Origin: Rhodosporidiobolus odoratus
Lineage: Eukaryota; Basidiomycota; Microbotryomycetes; Sporidiobolales; Sporidiobolaceae
Assembly: GCA_034387635.1 (NCBI GenBank)
Contig: JAOANU010000005.1
Coordinates: 1,054,001-1,118,000 of the forward strand
DNA length: 64,000 bases
Direction: 5' to 3'
Below the pieces are notes generated by a model, which saw nothing but the letters and a program-made list of their open reading frames with translations, was not told the origin of the DNA and ran no database searches. Numbering within the stretch: position 1 is the first letter of the stretch; each line of letters begins with the position of its first letter. Shown piece after piece: positions 44,327-55,571 of the stretch. The position numbers and the translations under genes were made by a program.

Positions 44327-46145
44327 TCAGGCCGAGGGCTGAGCAGCAGGTGCCTCCGAAGCGCAGGCGGCAGCCCTGCGCTGTTCAGTAGCGGCAAGGG
44401 CCTGCTCGTTCTCCTTCATTCGGACGGTGGTCGATTCGAAGGAGCGCATGCCCTTCAAACCCCAGCGGTCCAGCATAGCGTGATCTTCGGTCCAGCCAGA
44501 CGTCGGAGTCGTGAGCATGCGTTCGCCCTGCAAGACACAGAGCAACGAGCAAAGTCAATCGCAGAAAAGCAGAAGGGCCGGTAATAGAAGAGAAGACGCA
44601 CAGTAAAGACAGCGTTAGCTCCTGCCATGAAGGCCATAGCTTGCTCAGTCTCGGTGTAGCTGATGCGGCCGGCGGCGAAACGAATGATAGACCTGCGAAG
44701 AGGGAATGCGAAGGTCAGGTCGAGGTCTTCTGGGTGTTCTCGATCGCGACAGCGTCAAGCGTCTTCAGAGGAAGTGAAGGCTTGTACGTACGTAGGAAGG
44801 ACGATACGAGCGGTGGCGATGGTACGAAGCAGCTCCTGGACGGTGACACGCTCGTTCTTCTCGAGCGGCGTACCGGGGATGGCGACGAGGGCGTTGACGG
44901 GGAAGGATTCGGGGGCTTCAGGAAGTCTGCGAGGCGGACAACGATCAGTAAAGTACGCCCGGGGGTGTATAGGAACCTCATAAGCTGACGAAAGAGGGGA
45001 AGGAACTGAAGGAAGGGATGCAATCGAAAGCAGGACGCACTGGCTCATTTCCCAGATCAGGCCGACACGGTCACCATCGTTCTCGCCGAGCCCAATGATA
45101 CCTCCGCTGCACACGCTGATCCCGGCCGACCTGACCGCTTCGATGGTTTCCAATCGCTCGTCGTACTTGCGGGTAGTGATGACCTGCGAAGGAGGGGTCA
45201 GCCGGTCGTTCACGGCTTGCTGCGACGGCCGAGAGCGAGCGAGAAGGCGGCAATAAGGGGACTGCGAGAGTAAAAGATTAAATCACCTTAGGGTAGTACT
45301 CGCGAGAGGTGTCGAGGTTGTGGTTGTAAGCCGTCAAGCCTGCATTCTTGAGACGGGCAGCCTGCTCAGGCGTGAGCATACCGAGCGTGGTACAAACTTC
45401 CATGTCGAGAGCGCTATATGGGAAAACGATGAGTCAGCTGCAGAGGAAAAATGGGAGAGCAAGTTGCCGTACCGAACACCCTCAACCATCTTCAAAATCC
45501 GCTCGAATCCACGCTTCCTACCACTCATATCCCTCCACGCTGCACCCATACAGAAGCGAGTCGAACCGTTTGCCTTAGCCTTCCTTGCCTCTCTGCGATG
45601 TGGGGAAGAGCCAAGAACAGAAGATCGATCAGCAGCAGTTCGCCGTCTAAGCGGGAGGGAGTAGACATACTCGAGCACTTTGTCGACGTCCGTCAGCTTC
45701 TCCGCCTTCAGCCCGACCTTGTCAGCGTGCCGAGACGACTGGGCGCAATACGAGCAGTCCTCCGAGCAACCGCCAGTCTTGATGTTAAGCAGCGTACAGA
45801 GCTGGACCTGGTCGGGCGGGTGGTTCAGGCGGTGCACAGATGCCTACAGGTGAGGAGACAACGGCGCAGCAAGATCGACTCGGAATCAGCGACAGGGCAA
45901 TTGGCGGGACCGGGGAAGCTGCTTACGGCGCGGTAAATCAATTCCATCAGCGGGGTGTCGTAGACCTCCTGCACCTCAGCCCTTGACCATCCTTTGGGCT
46001 GCACGCTTTGCGGGTCGGCGGGGTTGGGCGAGACTGCGGTAGCTTGTCCCCGCTTGAGATAGTTGGGAGCGATGCGAGTGGACGAGTAAAGGGTCGGGCG
46101 TGCGGCGCGGAAAGACGCGATGATGGACCGAGGAGCAGCTGCCAT
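44327..46145 (-). CDS. BIO2: Biotin synthase
   Basis: Radical-SAM enzyme that inserts sulfur into dethiobiotin, normally mitochondrial. The N-terminus [20 protein letters not shown] is Arg/Ser-rich, as a mitochondrial leader. The SAM-cluster motif is [14 protein letters not shown]. Then follow [91 protein letters not shown] and [16 protein letters not shown]. These include the [2Fe-2S] ligand Cys and Arg residues expected. It ends EAPAAQPSA at TGA 44327. Seven or so short introns. Head-to-head with SOD2 over 452 bp. Confidence 0.95.
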
Positions 46146-46597
46146 CCTTTTCGAAGTAAGAAAGAGTCAAAGGAGCGTGAAGAGAAAGAGCAGACAAAGT
46201 GGAGGAGGGGGAACTGCAAGTTGGGGAAGAGACGGCACAGCGTGCACAGGTGGAAATTCTCGAGCCCATTATGATAGCCCTGATAGCTCTACTCCTAATC
46301 CCGTGCACTCAGTTATGTCTTCTCGGTGCTGGTTTGTCAAGAGACACTGCCTGAAAAATAGTGAAAACGGCCGAAATGTGCCGGCCACCCACGGCTTCGA
46401 AGGACTCGCGGGGCGGAGGAAGTGGCTACTAGAAGCTGTCGTATCTACGTAAGTCCATAGAAGGATTTTCTCTGGAGCAGTGACGAGCCGAAGTCCTTCG
46501 CCGACGACGTCTCCTTCTTCCTCTTCACCCGATTTCTGGATTAGACTAACTTCTGACCCAGTGTCAAGCAGCTTCTAGTTCACTCTCTCCATCGTTG
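46146..46597. promoter_or_regulatory. Divergent promoter region, BIO2 / SOD2
   Basis: 452 bp between start codons at 46145 (-) and 46598 (+). Both products depend on mitochondrial metal chemistry, so shared control is conceivable but not shown. No TATA box. The SOD2 side has a CT-rich leader (CTTCCTCTTCACC near 46510). Confidence 0.3.
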
Positions 46598-47870
46598 ATG
46601 CTCTTCCGCCCCACCCTTCGCGCCATGTCCAACATCAACCGCATTCCCGCTGTCCTCCCTCAGCTCCCCTATGGCTACGAGGCTCTCGAGCCTGCCATCT
46701 CCAAGACCATCATGGTCAGTCCATCTCTCGACGTGCTGATGCCCCCTCCCTTGTGTTGCGGTGCCACCCTTCCCGTCCTCCACTTGCATCATCTCGTTCT
46801 ACGTCTCGTATCCTTTGCTGACTAAACTGCCTCTGTAGGAGCTCCACCACTCCAAGCACCACGCTACCTACGTCGCCAACTTCAACAAGGTACGCCGCCA
46901 ACTCAGTTACTCGCGAAGTACCTCGACACGCTGACTACGCCGAATTTCCCGCTTGCTCTCCCCCACCTCGATTTGCTCTGCGTCCCGCACCCTTGCTTTG
47001 CTCTCTTCATGCGCAACACAGGCTGTTGAGGACCTCCAGGCCGCCGCTCAGGCCCAGGACATCAAGAAGCAGATCGCCCTCCAGGCTGCTATCAAGTTCA
47101 ACGGTGGTGGTGAGTAGCGCTTTATTCTCCTCCAGGTCTGCACATGTTGCTCATTGCTACATACTCACTCTCTCATTCCGTCGAAAAGGTCACATCAACC
47201 ACGTTCGTTGACCACTCCTCTGCCTGCCTTTCCTCGTTCCCGGCTTGAAGGGGACTGACTGTCGGATTCTTCTCACAGTCCCTCTTCTGGGAGAACCTCG
47301 CCCCCACCTCGAACGGCGGTGGTGCTTTCCCGTCGTCCGGCCCTCTCGCTGAGCAGGTCCAGAAGGACTTCGGTGGTCTTGAGGGCCTCAAGAAGGCCGT
47401 CACCGCCGCTGCTCTCGGCATCCAGGGCTCCGGCTGGGCGTGGCTCGGGTACAACCCGACTACCAAGACTGTATGCTTACTCCTCACGATCCGCTAACAG
47501 ATGCGGCGTATTGACCTTCTCATGCTTACAGCTCGAGGCTGTCTCGACCGCCAACCAGGACCCGCTTCTTGGCTATGTTCCCCTCATCGGTATCGACATG
47601 TGGGAGCACGCTTTCTACCTTGACTACGTACGTTCTTTCGCTCGCTGCGATTCACGTCGCTTAGGCCGGCGTTCCTTCCTCTTTCCCTGTTCCTCTTTCC
47701 CAGTTACTCTTTCGCATGTCTCCTATCCCTGTTGCCTCTTTCCGCAAACTGCGCTTACACGCTTCCCGCTCCATTGCGACTTGCAGAAGAATGTCAAGCC
47801 CGACTACGTCAGTGCTATCTGGTCGGTCATCAACTGGAAGGAGGCCGAGGCCAGGCTCGCCAAGGCGTAA
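46598..47870 (+). CDS. SOD2: Superoxide dismutase, Mn/Fe type
   Basis: Converts superoxide to peroxide and oxygen. ATG 46598 gives MLFRPTLRAMSNINRIPAVL, a short basic extension that could be a weak mitochondrial leader; a second ATG at 46625 would give a cytosolic form. Metal ligands by family position: His in ELHHSKHHATYV, His in GGHINHSLFWENL, and Asp/His in [20 protein letters not shown]. Other motifs are LPYGYEALEP and GIQGSGWAWLGYN. The second ligand region GHINH is assembled from a 14-nt exon, 47189-47202. Ends EARLAKA at TAA 47868-47870. Length about 205 residues, normal. Confidence 0.95.
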
Positions 47871-48072
47871 AGCGCTCCCGTTTGGACATCAGTGCCGTGC
47901 TTGCCGTTTGTCTGTGTGAAGTCCCTACCCCTACCTCGTCGTCGAAAACAGGTGGTTGAAATGCCGTAAAATTGAAAGGAAGAAATGCGTGGGAATCCTC
48001 TCTGGCCTCTTCAGGCTCGTGGTACGAGAGACAGGGAAGAACTGCTCGGTCCGACTGCAATGGTCATATCGA

Positions 48073-50370
48073 CTACTTGCCCTCGATTGTCTTCAGTACC
48101 CCTTCCATCTTCTCGAGTAAGACCTCCATCTGCCTATCCCCAAAGACCAACATCGGCCTCAACCTAACCGCCCTCTCTCCACATCCACCCATCACCACTC
48201 CGACCTTTCTCATCTCGTTCACGAAGCGATCGCGTAGCTCCGGGGTCGCAGCGTCCCAAGCGATGAAGGTGCCATAGTTTTTTCCGCGAAGGTTTTGCAG
48301 GAGACGAGGGAAACGTGAGGAGAGGGAAGTGAGAGAGTCGTGGAGTTCGGAGCCGATCACGGCGGTGTGCTGGACGAGACCGTAGGCTTTGACTGTAGGG
48401 ATGGACGTGAAGGTTCAGCATGGAAAAATGCTCAGTTGTAGGGGGGGGAACGCACTGAAGGAGATAAGCTCCCTCGCCTGTAGAGCGCGGATCGGGTCAC
48501 CCATCCAGGTGTTGTAGCTGTAGTCACAGTAGTCAGCGGGTGAAAGAGAAAGGGAAAAGGCATAGGCATGACGCACTTCCGATAGGGTAAAGAAGCGCGA
48601 AGGTGAGGCGCGTGGTAGAAACCCGCCGCTTGCATTTTCTTCGAAAAGGTGACAAAGTCGGGAGGGTGGGTCAAGTTCCACTTCTCGTGCGCCCAGAAGG
48701 AGCCAGTCGCTCCGACTCCGGTCTGAACCTCGTCGACAATGAGGAAGACGCCGTTTTCCTGTAGCAAAAACAGAAGGCCGTCAGCCTTAGTATGGGGGTA
48801 ACAGGGCCTAGGACTGACCCTCGTCACGGTCCTCAGCGCCTTGAAGAACCCTTCGCTAGCGTGATTGTCGCCTCCTTCCGACTGGACGGGCTCGACGATC
48901 AGAGCGGCGACCTTCTTTCCTTGCTTTGCCTGCTCGTGGATAGTCTCCTCGACGAGAGCGATCGTACGAGACTCGGCTTCGGCGTTCTCGGCGGCATACT
49001 CCTCGAGAGGGTACTGGATATGCGGCCAGGCGACGGCGGGCCAGTCGAAAGCCGGGATATCGATCTGCGTCAAGGTGGGCAGGATGAGCTACGGGCTTGA
49101 GGTACAGCAAGTCGGGAGCAGCGTCTGACTTACTTTGTGGATGGCCTTTGAGCGGGTGAGCGAGAGGGAGCCGAAGAGACGGCCGTGAAAGGCAGACTTG
49201 AAGGACATGGCGACAAGATCAGGAGAACCCGGGCTCTCGTTCTTCATGCATGATTTGAGCTGTCGCACGACGTCTGATCAGTGATTGAAGTGGAGTATAC
49301 GCCCCATGACGACGGATGCAGGGTTGGAAGCGCACCTCTTCCTCCGAGAAGCCAGCTTCACCACGCTCCCTCGCGCGGTAGGCCATGAAGGCAGCCTTTA
49401 AAGCCCCTTCGTTTGCACAAGAGCCACACATCTGCCGAAAAATCGCAAGTGAGTGAAGAGGGCGGGATAGTGGTGGAACAGCCGGAGACGGACCTGCGTG
49501 AACAGGTGCGGCGTGCCTTTCGGCGCCACAGACAGCAGGCCTTTGTGGATCGTCTCGGACCAGTCTTTGCTCGGGAAGGAGCCGAGAGCTGGGCGGTTCA
49601 TGCTGCACGCGTTTGAAGGGTTGAGGAGCCTGACCTAACTCTTATGTTTCGGGAAGGACGGAAAGAGCTCACGCTGCAATGCCAAACTCGTCGGTTTTGG
49701 CCAGGGCGAGGAGCCCAGGGTTGTTGTAGCCGATAGCGATGCTGAGAGGGAGATGCCACGTCAAGACCGGCCGCCGCTGAGCCTAGGCGAAGCAACGTAC
49801 GAAGCGATTTGTGCAAAAACGTCAAGCATCTCGTTACCGTCAACATCGACGAGATAGTTCCCTGCACCGAGTTTTTGAATTGAAGTTTCGATAATCAGCA
49901 GAGGTTCTAAGGCGGGGGGTGGCAGCAATAGGCGGCAAGATAATGGGAAATCGAGATGAGGAAAAGCGAGGGCAGCTGCGTACCCCGGCTCTTTGCATAG
50001 TCTGCACGCGAGGTCATCGTGAGCGTGAGCGACGAGTTGATAGAGCTATTGATTGGGAGGTGAACGACGAACCAGCAACGACGACGTGCGTGCGCGAGTC
50101 CTGAAAATCGGCGATAGACGAAGAAAACTCGCGGGACGCGGGACCTACTCGACTCAGTTGGGTTAGCGTATTGCCAGTATCGTTCGATAGTACCAGAAGC
50201 TGACCTGGAATCGTATCCGTGGCGAGCTTTGGCTGTTGAGGTTCGTTCGACCAAACGGAGTCGGAGGAAAAGCGAGTCGGAGGGTTGTTCTCAGTAGCGT
50301 AAGAGCGGACAGCGGGCACCGTGCGTGGGATCTTGAGGCTCTTCTGAGCGCGTCTGACAGCAGCGAACAT
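48073..50370 (-). CDS. UGA1: 4-aminobutyrate (GABA) transaminase
   Basis: PLP enzyme converting GABA plus 2-oxoglutarate to succinic semialdehyde plus glutamate. N-terminus MFAAVRRAQKSLKIPRTVPA looks like a mitochondrial leader. Motifs: NYLVDVDGNEMLDVFAQIAS, IGYNNPGLL, MCGSCANEGALKAAFMAYR, SFKSAFHGRLFGSLSLTRS, ALIVEPVQSEGGDNHASEGF, VFLIVDEVQTGVGATGSFWA and FVTFSKKMQAAGFYH with the PLP Lys. The end contains GKNYGTFIAWDAATPELRDR and VRLRPMLVF, with the stop at 48073. The phase-1 junction ending LISF and resuming IKAYGLVQHT is consistent. It is divergent from THOC5 with 111 bp between the starts. Confidence 0.95.
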
Positions 50371-50481
50371 TCTTCTGGTCGGTTTGTCAGCGGTGAGAAG
50401 GGGAAAAGGCGACGGTGAGGTGGGGAGATCAACTTGGAACCGTTATCACGCCTTCACTCTCTGTCAGACGCACAGCAGACC
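50371..50481. promoter_or_regulatory. Short divergent promoter, UGA1 / THOC5
   Basis: Only 111 bp separate the two start codons, so the promoters must be shared or overlap the leaders. No TATA box or named site recognised. Confidence 0.3.
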
Positions 50482-51410
50482 ATGGTCGCACCAGCGGGAA
50501 CAGCGACCATGCCGTCTATACAGACACAGCAGCTCGTTGAGCTCATCGCCAACCTCTCCGCTCAACTTGTTCAAGCCCGTTTCGACGATCCTGCGACGTA
50601 CGATCCACAGCCTTACCTCGCACAGTCAGCCCCCCTCTTTGCAGCACTCCACGGCATCAACCGGGGAAACCTGCTGCAGGCGAAGGAATGTCGAGCGAGG
50701 ACACAGGATGCGAGGTTGGACATGGACTCGGCTCATCTACGGCTCCAGGTGCGTTTTCTGCTTGCCATTTCCCTCGTCAAAACCTCGCTGACTTTGACGG
50801 GTTCGCTTGCAGAATCTCCTCTTCGAACGAAATCACCTCGAGCGTGAAATCCGATCCTGCGAGGAATATTCGTAAGGCTTTCCCTGGTCAAATACGTCTC
50901 CGCCAGGCTCACCTTCGTCGCTGCAGCTCCGAATACCAGAATCTCCCTCTACACCCCGTCGAGGAGTTGCGACACTTGGCAACACGGGAAATCCCGCCAG
51001 CTGGGCTGCAGCTACCCCTGCCGGAAGGCGATACTGAGCAGTCGATGCACGAGCTCATGCTCGTACGGTTAGCGTTCGAGCTAGCAGAGCGCAAGCGGTA
51101 CGTCCCATAACCTCCGTACTACTGCTCCTCTTCTTTCGCGCCTGATCTGAGATCTCTCCGTCGTGCAGGTTCGAGGAAGAGCGGAAGGAGCTGGGCGTCA
51201 TCAAGGCCAAGCTTATCAAGGATAATGAAGTCAAGAAGGCGCGGCTGGAAGACCTGGAAAAGGAGTTGACGGAGTTTGTCGAGGTGTGTCCTGCTTTTCC
51301 CTGCCGATCCACATCGTCCCTGACTATGATAGCTGATTTATTCGTCTCTGGCCTCGCAGAAAGCAAAGGGAATCCAAGCGAAGATGCAAGAAGAGCCGAC
51401 AGCAGCATAA
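50482..51410 (+). CDS. THOC5: THO complex subunit 5 (THOC5/FMIP family)
   Basis: Component of the THO/TREX mRNA export complex in the nucleus. Starts MVAPAGTATMPSIQTQQLVE. Family signatures are NLLFERNHLEREIRSCEEY and YQNLPLHPVEELRHLA. LMLVRLAFELAERKRFEEER and a Lys/Glu coiled coil (VIKAKLIKDNEVKKARLEDL) follow, ending KMQEEPTAA at TAA 51408-51410. At about 215 residues it is much shorter than animal THOC5 and corresponds to the conserved N-terminal coiled-coil part, as is common in fungi. Four exons. Confidence 0.85.
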
Positions 51411-51794
51411 CCCGTCCATAGTGTACATCTCTGATTCCTATCTTTCTTTCCCTGTTGCAACATTACATCGCATAGGCTATCCGTAGATCACCTTCATTGC
51501 CGGCCCTCGGTGGTCTTGACTCTACCACTGTACCTGCGCGCGCTGTCTGTCACTGCAGGAGGTCCACTGCTGGTGTCGTGACTTTTCTCGTCTTGCGTTT
51601 TCTGCGTGAGTCTCTCCTTCGCTACGGTTGTTTTTAGGCCAGGCTGCGGTTTCAATCCACATTCACGGCGGTCTCCGGCGAGGTAGAAAAGCCCAAGAAA
51701 CACTGCCGAATGTGGTCGCCACCCTCTCCCGTCCTGCTCGATTTCCTCCATTTCTCATCAATTTCATATCGCACACCAGTAGCCGCCGGACGCA
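51411..51794. other. Intergenic: THOC5 3' end and ISD11 promoter
   Basis: 384 bp between tandem plus-strand genes. The part before ISD11 (51700-51780) is pyrimidine-rich. No gene recognised. Confidence 0.4.
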
Positions 51795-52589
51795 ATGCCT
51801 GCCCACACCCAAGCTCTTGCCAACCTACCGCGCCAGCTCAGGCTCTCGCCGTCGACCCAAATCAACCGCACTCATCTTCTCGCTCTATACAAGGAACAAC
51901 TCCGAGTAGCCCACTCTTTCGCGAGCTACAACTTCAAGCAGTACTTCCTCCGAAAAACACGCTCCAAGTTCCGCACTGAACTCCCCGCCCTCCTCGACTC
52001 TGCCTACGCCGCTCCCTCTTCGGTATCCTCCTCCACTCTCCCGTCGGCGTCCTCATCTTCGCAACCTCCCACGCCTTCCACCTCTCACGCAGCCTCATCG
52101 AACGTCGACAGCGCTGAGCCTGCAGGACGAACGCCGGAGGAGCGATTGCGCGAGTGGTACACCGACTCGCTGAGTGAATTGGCGGTCATGGCAAGGGCAG
52201 CGATTGTCAACGGCATGTACGAGGCGCCAAAACTGGTCGTCGAAGGTAGGGGCAGGGTCATGACGGTCGGAGGAGGCGGAGCGGGCGCTGAAGCAAGGTG
52301 AGCCTCTTCTTTCTTCTCTCGTCTCCGTGCTGCATTCTACTATCACCCTGTCTTGGCGTGATCGAGGGGCTGCATAGCGCAGCTTCTCTGTCTACTGAGC
52401 GCGCACGTATGCCCGGATACGGCCTGGGCTGCTGCCCGATAGGTAGATGGGGCAAATCGCTGCTTTTCAGCTGGAATATCATAGACAGTCATGCGTGATT
52501 CTCCATCACTCTTACTGACGCTACCTCCATTGTCTTGCAGCTATGGCGGTGCGGGACAAGCGCCGCAGGGGGATCACAACGCGAAGTAA
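51795..52589 (+). CDS. ISD11: ISD11/LYRM4-like Fe-S biogenesis protein
   Basis: Small mitochondrial LYR-family protein that stabilises the cysteine desulfurase Nfs1. The core is THLLALYKEQLRVAHSFASY then NFKQYFLRKTRSKFR, with LYK in place of the name-giving LYR. A Ser/Pro/Ala insertion of about 60 residues (codons near 51990-52110) interrupts the third helix region, which resumes RTPEERLREWYTDSLSELAV. The exon end GCA AG and exon start C TAT give SYGGAGQAPQGDHNAK and the TAA at 52587-52589. About 180 residues, twice the family norm of about 90 because of the insertion and the Gly-rich tail. Confidence 0.82.
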
Positions 52590-52836
52590 GGTGGTAACGC
52601 TAGGTTGCGGCGTAGTCAGAGTTTTCTCAGGGAATTTAGACCGATGGCCCTCCGATTTTCTGCTGGCAGTAAGGCGGATCCTGCTTGTCGTACGCGTCCA
52701 TTGCCTGGTAGCTACGCTCATGCAGCATGGAATGGAAAAAGTGCGACTTGCTGAGAAAGCCGACGTCGACGTCGCCGCCACTTCCGGTTCTGCCGCACCT
52801 CACCTCGCGAGTTCAGCACTTTCCCGCTTCCAGTGC

Positions 52837-53840
52837 ATGTTCAAGCAAGTTCGCAGCTTCTTTAAACCCGCCATCATGCCTACCTACAACGGACCAACTC
52901 TCCCCACCGCCATCGCCGCTTCTCAAGCCCTCGCCTCATCCGCAGGATCGGAGACGGCGTACGTCGCAAATGGTTGTTTCTGGGTACGTAGTCCACTCCA
53001 TGACTGACTGTCTACGACTCTGACTGATCCTCTGTATCGCGCCACAGGGTACCGAAGTGAGCCGCACCTGGACATGTCGAACTTCGACGAAGACACGCTG
53101 ACCTCGCCCCGCCGCTAGCACATGTTCCGCAAGGTGTTCAAGGACCGATTGGGCGACGCTAAAGTCGGCTACATCGGAGGGCACGCCGAGGTACGTTTAG
53201 ACGCTTCCTTTCTCCTCCTTTTCTTGTTGGCCCATACTCATTTGCACTCTGCCTGTAGAACCCCTCATACCGAGAAGTCTGCACGGGTTCGACTGCACAC
53301 GCTGAAGCGCTGAAGATTACTTTCGACCCTGCGAAGGTGTCTTTGGCGGAGCTCTACGAGTTCCACTTCCGCATGCATGACCCGAGTACGCTCAATCCCC
53401 TTCGCCCTCTGCCGTCACGCAGTTTGCTCACGATCTGTCGTTACAGCCCAAGTCGACCGACAAGGACCAGACCGCGGCACCCAGTACCGCTCAGCCATCT
53501 TCACCACGTCAGATGAGCAAGCAGAGGTCGCACAGAAGGTCATGAAGGAGGTACAGGAAGCGCACTACCCCGGACAAAAGATCGCCACGACAGTTCAGCC
53601 TGCTGGAAAGTGGTGGGATGCGGAAGATTACCACCAGGAATGTGCGTTTTTCTCCGGTTGAGCCGTCTCGCCTTCTTTCACGAAAGGCTCACGTGTTCCG
53701 CTACACAGATTTGCACCACAACCCGTCAGGGTACGAATGCCCCTCGGTACGCCTTCCTCCTTCCCCTATCTCGCCAGTATTGGGCTGACCTTACCCTCCC
53801 GTCTTCCACCATCCTACTATAGCACCTGCTTCACTGGTAA
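52837..53840 (+). CDS. MXR1: Peptide methionine-S-sulfoxide reductase MsrA
   Basis: Repairs oxidised methionine (S form). Two in-frame starts: ATG 52837 (MFKQVRSFFKPAIMPTYNG, basic leader) and ATG 52876 (MPTYNGPTLPT), which could give mitochondrial and cytosolic forms. The catalytic motif NGCFWGTE is formed over a 9-nt exon, 53048-53056, coding Gly-Thr-Glu. Then HMFRKVFKDRLGDAKVGYIG, GHAENPSYREVCTGSTAHAE, DPTQVDRQGPDRGTQYRSAI and YHQEYLHHNPSGYECPS follow. The last exon gives HLLHW and TAA 53838-53840. All family hallmarks are present. Downstream is a long gene-poor gap. Confidence 0.94.
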
Positions 53841-55571
53841 ATTCTAAGACCTTGTGCAATGATCGAACTTACATACCGTACACGCTTTCATCGCCGTGGG
53901 TGCTGCTTGGGCTTCGCTGTCCCTGCTTGAGAATTGCCTTGTCGTCATGCAACTTGGCTCGCTGTCCCGCTGGTAAGGCCGCCGAATTCCTTCTCGCATG
54001 TGAGGCAGTCTGTCATAGCGCCGGTTGTTCTCTGACATAGGGCGGACCCTTGCGCAGGTGCGAACTTGACATTGTGGAGTGACAACCGGCAAGGAGAACA
54101 AGCAAGACTCACACGACTAGACTTATCGAGCCAGTTTCATGGGTACCCACTCTGAATCGTGTGTAGTAGGCTCTCGACCAGACTCTAACGCACAGCAGCC
54201 GTGTAGGTGCATAACAAGCCGAGAGAATCGCTGCTAATTGCGAGGAACGCGAAGCGATTCGATCTGCCGTCAGCTGGGGTCCCTGCGGCTCACTCCCGTA
54301 GCTACTGTCGCCCGAAATCCAGAAGGCGGCCATGAACGGCCTTCCAGACCGCATTTCGTCGGCTCAGGCTTGGGAGACCGGTTTGAGAAGGTCGAGGGAA
54401 GAAAGCGATTTCTGCGACACAGTTGAATGGGCACAGCTTTAATGTTAACAACAAGGTACAGTGCTTCACACACATACAGAGACTGAGTGAACACGGGGTC
54501 AGGATCGTGGAAGGCGTTGACCGGCTAAGCCTCTCCCTCTGCCCTGGTGTCCTCAGTCTTAGAGCCACAGCCTTGCCGAGCGGATAGAAAAACGCTATGC
54601 AGCCGAGAGCACAATCTGTTGTGCATACCAAGAAGCGGAGATCCTGGTCAGTTGCCGGGAACTGAGAGCCCAGGTGCGTGGCTGTCTGGCTGTGAACACA
54701 CAAAGCTTGCGATGAGCGTCATGAGTTGATGGTATCGAGCAGCATTTCCTATAGCTGCGACAGACCTCGCGCAGCGTATGAGTGCGTCGAGGGTAGAAAG
54801 GGACAAACACAAGTAGGATTACGTCGGAAGAAGAGAGCACTGCAGATACAACCGGCGTGCAGATAGGCTGCGGGCTGTCGTCGAGGCCGCGGGGGTTCCA
54901 GGTGGATCACCGAGCTAGCGACCCGAGGCGACGCAGCGACCTAGCGATTAGCACACACGGGGAAGAAAGCGGGCTGACGAGCATCATCACCGTCGCGTCG
55001 TCGTCCCTGCCTACAGGTGTAGAGGCTTGATCAGCAGACCGACGCATTGCTCGGTCCACCCTGGCCCGCTCCTCGCTGGCGAGACACAGAACGGTAAGCA
55101 AGAGGCAGAGGGACCCTGCCACGGCTCGACCCTGACGCGCCTGACGGACCTGGCGAACTCAAGCTTGAAAGGGCGGCCGTGTTGCCGGAGCGTCTCGTTT
55201 GCTGTGCCCGCCAGCGTCAGCATCGCAGTAGCACCTTGCTGCCCTACAGCCCTGCCGGCGAGAATGTAAAGCAGGGAGAGCGAGAGAGCGGAGCGACGGG
55301 GACAACAATCGGAAGAAAAGCCGCTCCGGTAATTGCTGCAGCCGTCTCTGCGCGTCTCCCTGAGCAGACTGATATCGAGCGGCATGGCTGTACAACAATC
55401 GCCCCATTTGACGCAAGCAGGAGTGCTGAGAACGCAGAAGCAAAGTCGAGCTGATGAAAAAGATGGAGAAGTGTATCAGATGTCGGGGCAAGGATAGAGC
55501 GCCACACACCATCACCAGGCAACGCACCGGTCGCCATAAGCCCGCATTCCTGCAGTACTTCCAAGCAGCGT
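53841..55571. other. 1.7-kb region without a recognised gene
   Basis: The longest gene-free stretch here. Open frames of 80-130 codons occur on both strands (for example minus 54302-54703 and 55011-55385), but none has a family motif, plausible ATG plus introns, or composition like its neighbours. Composition is less pyrimidine-biased than other gaps. It may hold a non-coding RNA, a decayed gene or the phosphatase upstream region; I cannot decide from sequence. Confidence 0.5.

Noticed and set aside
54302..54703. Cys-rich 133-codon minus-strand frame in the gene-poor gap
   Set aside because: The Cys spacing is irregular and the frame lacks support from composition or motifs.
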